NCBI GenBank assembly: GCA_965263205.1
Contig: CBDHHF010000001.1
Location: 62,001-126,000 of the forward strand
Direction of reading: 5' to 3'
DNA: 64,000 nt
From: JBCCIM01 sp965263205
GTDB taxonomy: Bacteria; Bacteroidota; Rhodothermia; Rhodothermales; JAHQVL01
Part shown: positions 1-6,118 of the stretch, one piece after another
Numbering within the stretch: the first letter of the stretch is position 1
Layout of the letters: the number at the start of each line of letters is the position of its first letter
Translations under genes and position numbers: made by a program
The notes under the pieces: generated by a model
Databases searched by the model: none
Told to the model about the DNA's origin: nothing
Seen by the model: only the letters and a program-made list of their open reading frames with translations

Positions 1-635
1 GTATCTGCATCCCAATTTGTTGACAGCCAGGCAAAAAGGCGTTCAATCAACAAGCCGTGCCAGGGAGCCCATGGGGAAACGTCAGCGCCCAGAAAAGCAA
101 AATCGTCATGGGCCATGAGCTGGCGCTTGCTTATGGCCTCGTTCACGCCGGCAGCATACGCCTGCAGTAAAGCTTGCTGATCTGCAGGGAGTGAATTGAA
201 CGTTGCTTCCGAAACACCGGCGAATCGCAGTTGCTTGTTAAAACGGTCCAGGCTGAGCAGACTCGGGCCAAACCAGGCCGACAATTCGCCCATTGCCGTT
301 TGTCGCCAGAGCATCATTTGCCACGGATGTTGTGTAGCGTGCGCATAGCCCAGCGCAGCAGCGGTGGCGTTCATGTCGGTTGCTTCGATTCTGGTAAGCC
401 CGCTTTCTTCCCAGGTTAGCGATGCCGGCGATGTCATGCCATTGATGCTAACCGATTGCGGAGGAGCAGCCCCAAAGCCAAACGAAAGGTACCAGAATAC
501 GCTGCCACAAATGCCCACAGTCAGCAACGCTAATGCGGTGACCGTCGCTACATAGGACCACGAGATCGAAACGGACTGTTGTGGGCCGCGTCGCGAACCT
601 GGCAGCGAAAAGAAGAACTTTGGCGTACGCTCCAT
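1..635 (-). CDS. Penicillin acylase family protein, N-terminal part (runs off the left edge)
   Basis: Reading the minus strand from the ATG at 633-635 gives 211 uninterrupted codons that continue past the window edge, so the C-terminal part is missing. The protein starts MERTPKFFFSLPG, has one hydrophobic segment at about residues 26-52 (membrane anchor or uncleaved signal), then the pattern LGYAHATQHPWQMMLWRQ, GELSAWFG and LQAYAAGVNEAI. This matches the alpha-chain start of the penicillin amidase / acyl-homoserine-lactone acylase (N-terminal nucleophile) family. These enzymes cleave amide bonds of acylated substrates after autocatalytic processing. The catalytic Ser of the beta chain would lie outside the window. 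The start is 24 bp after the stop of the polX-like gene, so the two are probably co-transcribed. The substrate cannot be inferred. Confidence 0.8.
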   Translation of the reverse strand, partial: MERTPKFFFSLPGSRRGPQQSVSISWSYVATVTALALLTVGICGSVFWYLSFGFGAAPPQSVSINGMTSPASLTWEESGLTRIEATDMNATAAALGYAHATQHPWQMMLWRQTAMGELSAWFGPSLLSLDRFNKQLRFAGVSEATFNSLPADQQALLQAYAAGVNEAISKRQLMAHDDFAFLGADVSPWAPWHGLLIERLFAWLSTNWDAD

Positions 636-659
636 GATAGTTGGTTTGCTCCAGTTGCG

Positions 660-2360
660 CTAGGCTGGCCGTTTGGCCTTCTGCGCAGCCACCCAGGCTT
701 CAAATTCGGCCAGTGGCATCGCATTGAGGCAGTGCGCTGGTGTTAGCCACCCTTTACGAGCTACTTCGGTACCCCAGTGCATGTCGTGTAATCCATCCAT
801 GGCGTGGGCATCCGGATTGATCGAAATCAATATACCCATTTGCGTGGCTTTCCGTATATATCGCCAATCGAGATCCAGGCGATAAGGGCTTGCATTCAAT
901 TCGATCGCTACATTGTATTGGGCGCACGCCTTTAGAATGACATCGTAATCGAGTTCGTAGCCTTCTCGAACGAGCAGAATGCGTCCCGTTGGGTGGCCCA
1001 GAATAGAGGTGTAGGGGTTTTCAATGGCCTTTAATACACGCGATGTTGCCTCTTCCTTTGGCATGTTAAGCCGGGTATGTACACTGGCAACAATGAAGTC
1101 GAAGCTGGCCAATACGTCGTCCGTGTAATCCAGCGAACCATCATTCAGGATATCACTCTCAATGCCACTGAAAATCTTGAATGACCGCTCCTTTTCGGTT
1201 GTGTATCGGGTGTTGAGCTGATCGATCTCTTCTTGTTGCTCCGCGACGCGCTCCGGGGCGAGACCGTGTGCAACAACCAGGGATTGGCTGTGGTCGCAGA
1301 TGCCAAAATAGGACAGACCCATGTCGTACGCGCGGTCTGCCATTTGCTCGAGCGTATGCGCGCCATCGCTGTACGTGGAGTGATTGTGCAAGGTGCCTTG
1401 CAATTGATCGGTTTCAAGCAACGCCGGCAATGCATTGGCAGCAGCTGCTTCAAGTTCTCCTTCACCTTCGCGTAATTCAGGGAGTACAAATTGAAGGCCG
1501 GCATTGGCGTAAATTGCTTCCTCCGTGAGGCTCTCTGCAGGAGCGCCATGCGTATCCGCGAACGCGGTCACATGGGCTTCGCTGCCCGTTTCTTGCCAAA
1601 GCGTAGCGCCAAACGAAGCTTCGTCTACAACTAGGAGACTAAATGGAATACCATCTGCAACGGTGCTTGTGAGGGTGCTGGTTGTATCGTCGTAGGTTGC
1701 TGGTTCGTCGAGCCAGGGCGTCAAGGCCTCGCCAAGGGCATCAGGCGCTGTGGCTACGGCAACCATTTTTACCGAGCCAATCGTTTCCAATTTGCGGCGA
1801 ACTTCACCAGCAAAGGCTGCTTGCGATACATCAGGCAGCGCTACCAGCGCAGCAGGAATGGATTCAATGAGTTTGTAGAGGTCTGCATAGCGCCGGCGGG
1901 TGACATACTTTTTGAGCAACTGGATATTCTCTAGCACGTTGGCTTGTGTTTTCTCGGCAAACCCATCAAGCGAAGCCAACCGGCCGGTTGTTGCCATTTC
2001 TTCCAGCTCTTTGATGGTTGTTACGCCCAGCTTTTGCCAGAGCATGCGCACTTTTTTTGCGCCCAACCCTTTGATCCGCAAGATTTCCATAAGGCCGGCT
2101 GGAATCGCACCAATCAGATCCTCGCGTGCCTGAAACGTACCGGTAGCGATGATCTCGTTGATCTGATCAGCCAACCCGTCCCCGATCCCCTTAATGGATT
2201 TTAAGCTACCCGCTTCAGCGAGCGCAACCACAGCGGTTTCTGAGCGCTCGATGTTGCGTGCGGCATTGGCCATGGCGCGCGATCGATACGGGTTACCGCC
2301 AGTCAGATCGATCATGGCAGCCGTGTTTTTCAGGATTTTACCAATGTCCTTATTCGTCAT
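660..2360 (-). CDS. polX: PolX-family protein: HhH repeats, degenerate polymerase palm, intact PHP domain
   Basis: 566 aa, the usual PolX length. Order: N-terminal 8-kDa-like region with helix-hairpin-helix motifs near 52-62 (SIKGIGDGLA) and 95-105 (RIKGLGAKKV), a pol-beta-like palm about 180-300, and a PHP phosphoesterase domain about 322-560. The PHP metal ligands are present: HNHSTYSDG (325-333), CDHS, SGIES, SVHTR, GHPTGR and PDAHAMDG. The palm still resembles PolX (GEVRR at 185-189; SFGATLWQETGS), but the two catalytic carboxylates of the usual G-D-[LI]-D motif read G-S-V-K (195-198), and the third Asp (usual V-D-L-R-V) reads F-S-L-L-V near 240. Family members combine gap-filling synthesis with 3'-5' exonuclease or AP-endonuclease activity of the PHP domain. 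Here only the PHP activity looks possible (inference). Confidence 0.85.
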   Translation of the reverse strand: MTNKDIGKILKNTAAMIDLTGGNPYRSRAMANAARNIERSETAVVALAEAGSLKSIKGIGDGLADQINEIIATGTFQAREDLIGAIPAGLMEILRIKGLGAKKVRMLWQKLGVTTIKELEEMATTGRLASLDGFAEKTQANVLENIQLLKKYVTRRRYADLYKLIESIPAALVALPDVSQAAFAGEVRRKLETIGSVKMVAVATAPDALGEALTPWLDEPATYDDTTSTLTSTVADGIPFSLLVVDEASFGATLWQETGSEAHVTAFADTHGAPAESLTEEAIYANAGLQFVLPELREGEGELEAAAANALPALLETDQLQGTLHNHSTYSDGAHTLEQMADRAYDMGLSYFGICDHSQSLVVAHGLAPERVAEQQEEIDQLNTRYTTEKERSFKIFSGIESDILNDGSLDYTDDVLASFDFIVASVHTRLNMPKEEATSRVLKAIENPYTSILGHPTGRILLVREGYELDYDVILKACAQYNVAIELNASPYRLDLDWRYIRKATQMGILISINPDAHAMDGLHDMHWGTEVARKGWLTPAHCLNAMPLAEFEAWVAAQKAKRPA

Positions 2361-2475
2361 GCGGGGATCACGTCAATTGATACTCATGGAACGGGAAGAT
2401 ACAATCTTGCAAGCACTATTTTGATCCGAATACATGCCTGTAAACCACAGCATGATCCATCAGATTTATTGCCTA

Positions 2476-3333
2476 TCAGGATTCGATAAACATCGCTTCG
2501 ATAATCTGCTCGTACACCGCTGTTGCATGAGCCTCCCCGTCGGGGTGAAGTCGGGCAAAATGCTCCATCATGATACCGGCATTCACCTCCAATACGTGCA
2601 CACCGGCTTCCGCATCAACCACAAGATCGACAGCGGCCACCTGCAAGTTTGCTGCCTGCATGGCACGCGCTGCGAGGGGGGCGAGAGCAACGGTTTGTTC
2701 GAGCGGCAACAGGCGCGGTGTAGCACCCTGGCCCAGGTTATGCCGCCAATGTTTTTCAGGTGAGGCATGGCGTTTCGCCGGTCGGATCTTCTCGTAGGCC
2801 AGCAACGCTGTCCCCTGCAGCATAATGACGCGATATTCGTGATATATCTCCACATAAGGCGACAGACTCAGCGCGCGGCTTGCCCTGAAAATCTGTGCTG
2901 CTGCCCGGTCCAGTGCTGCAGCATCGGCCACGCGAAAAACGAGTTTGCCGCCAGATCCCTGATTTACTTTACAAACCAATGGATAGCCAAACAAAGCTGC
3001 AGTAGTATGTAATTGCTCATTCAGTATGTCTGCACAAGCATCTGGTGCATCTGTCAGAACTGTGGGAGAGAGGACGAGCTGGTGAGGGATATGCGGGATT
3101 TGATTGGCTGCGAGCAGACTGCTCATACCAGCTTTGTCATCCGCGATGTATGTAGCGCTGCCTGAATTCAGATCAAATGTATAGCCATAAACGAACCGAT
3201 GCACATCGCGATGGGTGAGCTGGATAATCCAGCCCTCTGCGTGTAGCGTACACGCGATCTTTTTGTTAGCGGCTATAGCTTGCAGGAGTTGAACAATTAC
3301 CCGCTCACTTACAGCAGCAAATGGAGCTGACAT
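2476..3333 (-). CDS. ATP-grasp domain protein (RimK/glutathione-synthase-like ligase)
   Basis: 285 aa. The central part fits an ATP-grasp fold: IADDKAGMSSLL at the pre-ATP region, PLVCKVNQGSGGKLVFRV as the lysine/glycine-rich nucleotide strand, YEIYHEYRVIMLQGTALLAYEK, and the C-terminal metal-binding strand VDLVVDAEAGVHVLEVNAGI with the usual D-x(n)-E-x-N arrangement. Such enzymes join a carboxylate to an amine or thiol through an acyl-phosphate. Substrates cannot be read from the sequence. The closest overall pattern is the RimK / cyanophycin-synthetase-like branch. The ATG at 3331-3333 is used. A sigma70-like promoter lies about 75-100 bp upstream, and 115 bp separate its stop from the start of the polX-like gene downstream. 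Confidence 0.75.
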   Translation of the reverse strand: MSAPFAAVSERVIVQLLQAIAANKKIACTLHAEGWIIQLTHRDVHRFVYGYTFDLNSGSATYIADDKAGMSSLLAANQIPHIPHQLVLSPTVLTDAPDACADILNEQLHTTAALFGYPLVCKVNQGSGGKLVFRVADAAALDRAAAQIFRASRALSLSPYVEIYHEYRVIMLQGTALLAYEKIRPAKRHASPEKHWRHNLGQGATPRLLPLEQTVALAPLAARAMQAANLQVAAVDLVVDAEAGVHVLEVNAGIMMEHFARLHPDGEAHATAVYEQIIEAMFIES

Positions 3334-3405
3334 GGGTGGGATAGCTGGTAATAAAGGAATGGGATGAAATTACCAGCCGCAAGATACTCTCAATACGATG
3401 GGATG

Positions 3406-3447
3406 TAAATACGCAACATGGTTTAAACATTCAATATGGTTCAAACA
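3406..3447 (-). promoter_or_regulatory. Candidate promoter with direct repeat upstream of the ATP-grasp gene
   Basis: On the minus strand TTGAAT (3429-3434) and TATTTA (3406-3411) are separated by 17 bp, a sigma70-like layout that would give a 5' leader of about 65 nt. Two near-identical decamers, GGTTTAAACA (3420-3429) and GGTTCAAACA (3438-3447), start 18 bp apart and overlap the -35 region, so they could be an activator or repressor site. This is pattern matching only. Confidence 0.35.
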
Positions 3448-3523
3448 CACAGGTACGATGTGTTGAATCCATGTTTAAGAATGTTAATTAATTGATAATC
3501 TTAAAAAAATTAGACATAAATGT

Positions 3524-3551
3524 TTGCATGTATAAAATATTTAGGTATATT
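3524..3551 (+). promoter_or_regulatory. Candidate sigma70-like promoter for a short transcript
   Basis: TTGCAT (3524-3529) and TATATT (3546-3551) are separated by 16 bp in an A+T-rich intergenic stretch. No convincing protein gene follows on this strand, but a strong hairpin with a U-run lies 45-85 bp further on. Confidence 0.35.
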
Positions 3552-3557
3552 GCTGAT

Positions 3558-3634
3558 GTTTCATGATAAGAAGAACACCTCCTGCTGGGTAAGGCGGGCT
3601 GCGTCTGGTGGATGCGCGGCCCGTCTTCTTTTTT
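3558..3634 (+). ncRNA. Candidate small RNA (about 75 nt) ending in an intrinsic terminator
   Basis: Between the promoter-like boxes at 3524-3551 and a terminator at 3595-3634 there is room for a transcript of about 75 nt. The overlapping 78-codon frame has no recognisable protein features and runs through the terminator. AAGAAGA (about 3569-3575) can also pair with the TCTTCTT of the terminator tail, which suggests a folded RNA. It could equally be a leaderless attenuator or an orphan terminator. Confidence 0.3.
3595..3634 (+). terminator. Intrinsic terminator, plus strand
   Basis: A 10-bp stem (3595-3604 pairing with 3614-3623, two G-U pairs) with a 9-nt loop is followed directly by TCTTCTTTTTT (3624-3634). 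This is the classical arrangement for transcription running left to right. Confidence 0.65.
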
Positions 3635-3687
3635 GCCCGTACTTTTCTGCGATGGCTGTTGTGTGGGCTTTGAAGTGGCTAGCTTAT

Positions 3688-3722
3688 AAAAAACGTCTCC
3701 CGCGCTTTTGCGCTGGAGACGT
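3688..3722 (-). terminator. Intrinsic terminator behind the S24-like gene
   Basis: On the minus strand ACGTCTCCAGCGC pairs with GCGCGGGAGACGT around an AAAA loop (3693-3722, one mismatch) and is followed by a U-run (A-run at 3688-3693 on the plus strand). It sits about 30 bp after the stop of the S24-like gene and should end the leftward transcript. Confidence 0.8.
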
Positions 3723-3752
3723 CTTCATCCATTTCAATCTTGTGAAGAAAGC

Positions 3753-4169
3753 CTAGTGTGAGCGGAAGAGGATATCCGGTCCGCCGGCCATGTGCAGGCT
3801 GTGGCCTCGTACTTCGATAGACGGGCTGGTTTCTTCTACCTCAAAGGGCGCATAGCGGTCATTGATGCTTGTAACGCGCAGCCGGCCACCAGGTAGTCGT
3901 TGAACCTGTTTAACCATCTCGCAGCCGTCCAGCGTGATCACGTAGACACCGTCATAAAACACGTGGTCTGTTGGGATGTAATGATATACTTCGCCCGGGC
4001 AGTACTCTGGTACCATGCTGTCGCCTAGTACTGTGATCGTGTGGTCTACGCGGCGTGCCAATGCGGATGGTGACTTTCTTCTCAATTCCATTTCGAAATC
4101 TATCGCGGATAAATGTGCAGTACAGAATGTAGGGAAAACTTTTGCCTGAACGTGGTAGGTTAAGCGCAT
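3753..4169 (-). CDS. S24-family (LexA/CI C-terminal-like) peptidase domain protein without HTH
   Basis: 138 aa. Residues about 45-135 fit the LexA/phage-repressor C-terminal (S24) domain: TVLGDSMVPEYCPGE with the nucleophile Ser51, YDGVYVITLDG, and MVKQVQRLPGGRLRV with the general-base Lys87. There is no N-terminal DNA-binding helix-turn-helix, and nothing resembling one is coded upstream. It lies 57 bp behind a nucleotidyltransferase-like gene on the same strand. Short S24/S26 proteins beside PF14907-type nucleotidyltransferases are familiar in polysaccharide and exosortase-associated loci, so a stand-alone peptidase is plausible. Alternatively it is the remnant of a CI-like repressor. An internal ATG at 4091 (MELRRKSP) is a second start option. 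Confidence 0.7.
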   Translation of the reverse strand: MRLTYHVQAKVFPTFCTAHLSAIDFEMELRRKSPSALARRVDHTITVLGDSMVPEYCPGEVYHYIPTDHVFYDGVYVITLDGCEMVKQVQRLPGGRLRVTSINDRYAPFEVEETSPSIEVRGHSLHMAGGPDILFRSH

Positions 4170-4226
4170 GCTTCATAGTGCTTTTGGGGGTACTTGCACC
4201 AGATGAAAGCGCGTGAAGTGGATGAC

Positions 4227-5390
4227 TTACCTGTTGCGGTGGACAATCATCCGGATGGGTTTGATCAGGACATATAAGAATTCCAAGTATCGGGGCAAAG
4301 CAACAAAAGCTTTATCCTTGGTTGAGGGGCTGGTCCAAAGCTGGAAGAGGTGTTTGTAGTAAGGAAGCCGATCAATGAAGCGCTCTTGCATGTTGAGATG
4401 GAAAGTGACGGGGTCGACCTCATGCATGCCGTCACTTGAAAAGGCAAAGTACGAGGCGGTGACATCAGCCACCAGGAGTGCCACGTTTTTGTCTTTCATC
4501 ACCTGCAGGCGTATGGCATCGGGAAGCGGTGCATCGAGCAACTCATGCGCCAATCGCAGGCCCGTAAACAGCATCCGTTTGCTCCGGCTCACGCGGGCAA
4601 GGAGTAACACGTTTTGCCAGAAGCCCTCATCCTGGTGGCGTGCAACCAACTCTGCTATATCGCATACCCACCGCATCCTTGCCCAGAGGCTTTTGGATCC
4701 GTGCGCGCACAGGTACACCAGGAGGTGTGCCGGCGAGAACATATCAACCGTTGTATCAGCGATGTGTAGCGGGATGCGATCCGCCCATACGTCTTGCTCA
4801 GGCAATTGAAACGCATGAACGGTATTCAAAAAAGACCAGTGTACCTCTACCACACTACGCTCATCTTTGCTTACAAACTCGAAGCCCATTTGCGTGGCCA
4901 GGAAACGTTCTTCTTCCTCCGGAGAAAAGGTTCTGTACGGCTGGTAGCCTCGTTCGAGCAGAATCGTTTTGATTTGGGCGAAATCCTTTCTGTGTATGAG
5001 GATGTCGAGATCGCCAAAAGGACGGAGGCCAACGTTTTGGTAGAGGTATTGACCGAGGGCTGGCCCTTTGAACGGCATGGCTTCAAGACCGGCAGCGTTT
5101 ATGTCGCCAAGGAGCCCGGTTAATTCTGTTGTTTGAAAGAGGTTGGCTACGGCAAGATTACTTGCCAGTACTTTGATTTTTGCTGCTACTTCTTCCGGGA
5201 CTTCGATGTCGGGATTGCTGCGCAGAAAGAAATAGAGGAGGGGGATAATACGGTGGTGGTCGGCCAGGTCGTAGACATACAGCCAGTCGATGGAAGCCTG
5301 GGTGTAGGTTTCATCAACTTGCGTCTGGTACCCTTGTGTTTTTGCACACGCCAAAATTAGGCGATGTTCGGCGCGTTTAGGCTGAAACAT
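4227..5390 (-). CDS. Nucleotidyltransferase family protein (PF14907-like)
   Basis: 387 aa from the ATG at 5388-5390. A GTG at 5423 would add 11 residues, but family members typically begin close to the LILACAKTQ helix, which favours the ATG. The diagnostic stretch is AMPFKGPALGQYLY followed by GLRPFGDLDILIHR (G-D-L-D carrying the two metal-binding Asp) and then FAQIKTILLERGYQP. The rest is alpha-helical, with the conserved EVHWSFLN block. Members of this family are uncharacterised or only loosely tied to surface-polysaccharide and exosortase loci; the substrate is unknown. It probably forms an operon with the S24-like gene 57 bp downstream. The exopolysaccharide locus starts about 7 kb away on the other strand. 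Confidence 0.75.
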   Translation of the reverse strand: MFQPKRAEHRLILACAKTQGYQTQVDETYTQASIDWLYVYDLADHHRIIPLLYFFLRSNPDIEVPEEVAAKIKVLASNLAVANLFQTTELTGLLGDINAAGLEAMPFKGPALGQYLYQNVGLRPFGDLDILIHRKDFAQIKTILLERGYQPYRTFSPEEEERFLATQMGFEFVSKDERSVVEVHWSFLNTVHAFQLPEQDVWADRIPLHIADTTVDMFSPAHLLVYLCAHGSKSLWARMRWVCDIAELVARHQDEGFWQNVLLLARVSRSKRMLFTGLRLAHELLDAPLPDAIRLQVMKDKNVALLVADVTASYFAFSSDGMHEVDPVTFHLNMQERFIDRLPYYKHLFQLWTSPSTKDKAFVALPRYLEFLYVLIKPIRMIVHRNR

Positions 5391-5630
5391 AGGAGAGTTG
5401 CTGTAGCTAGGGGGCCGGGGCACACGGCACGAGGGACTGCTGCGCCTGGTATCTGCATGCCCTAGTTACTCATTCCACTTCAAGAAGTTGACAGATTTAG
5501 TAGATGTAATACAGTTTGGATTGAATGAGCACAGACCTGTGACATTTAAAAGCCAAATCGACTGTTAAATACGTCGGTCCAGAAAATCCGTAAAGGAGGT
5601 TGGTACGCCGCCGCTGGTAAATAGGCAGTA

Positions 5631-5680
5631 TGTGAGACGAGAGAAATATTGATAACATAATAAATTGTTATCGTCTCACA
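5631..5680. repeat. Nested inverted repeat
   Basis: TGTGAGACGA (5631-5640) is the exact reverse complement of TCGTCTCACA (5671-5680). Nested inside, GATAAC (5651-5656) pairs with GTTATC (5667-5672). There is no U-run, so it looks like an operator or cruciform rather than a terminator. Confidence 0.6.
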
Positions 5681-5830
5681 TTGAGATGTGAAATCAGCCG
5701 AAACGCGTGTTTTGCTCCTGGGTGGATGGACAACCTGGCGCTATCCAGATAACCACAGCAAAGAACTGATTTAGAAATAGATTCGATATTTATGAACAGA
5801 TTGTGGTATATATATCTGTATACATAACCG

Positions 5831-5906
5831 CTGTAGCAGGTTACAGCCATTTGGTATATTAGGCAGTTCGCCTGAAGTTCAAATGGCTGTAATCCTGTTA
5901 TAGCAG
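5831..5906. repeat. Long imperfect inverted repeat
   Basis: The 23-27 bp arms at 5831-5853 and 5880-5906 are reverse complements with small bulges; both contain the core GATTACAGCCATTTG or its near-copy. The 26-bp loop has its own small hairpin (GGCAGTTCGCC). It lies about 210 bp upstream of the sensor kinase start. Confidence 0.6.
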
Positions 5907-6118
5907 CCTCACACATTACCTGCTATACAATCAAGCCGAATGCTCCCCGGATAATAAATGGCACAGGCTTTGATTCAAATGGCGGCCAAGTACGTGAAGT
6001 AAACATACCCGGCGTCTATGGGCGCGGATGAACTGCTTTTCTACCTGCCTGCCAATCTGAATCCAAAGGTTGTTCTGTTGCTGAAAGACTATTATTCATT
6101 CAACCTCCGAGGCTAGAT

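Larger units (their letters stand above)
5391..6118. other. Intergenic region of 0.7 kb with two large inverted repeats
   Basis: This separates two divergent genes. No frame with protein-like features was found; the 82-codon minus-strand frame at 5668-5916 is low-complexity and overlaps the hairpins. Two strong inverted repeats are described separately. The stretch is A+T-rich from about 5640 to 5830 and probably holds promoters for both flanking genes. Confidence 0.6.

Noticed and set aside
3520..3756. 78-codon plus-strand frame
   Set aside because: It runs through the strong terminator at 3595-3634 and the minus-strand terminator at 3688-3722, and has no domain or ribosome binding site.
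5668..5916. 82-codon minus-strand frame upstream of the sensor kinase
   Set aside because: It overlaps two inverted repeats, is low in complexity and shows no protein family features.
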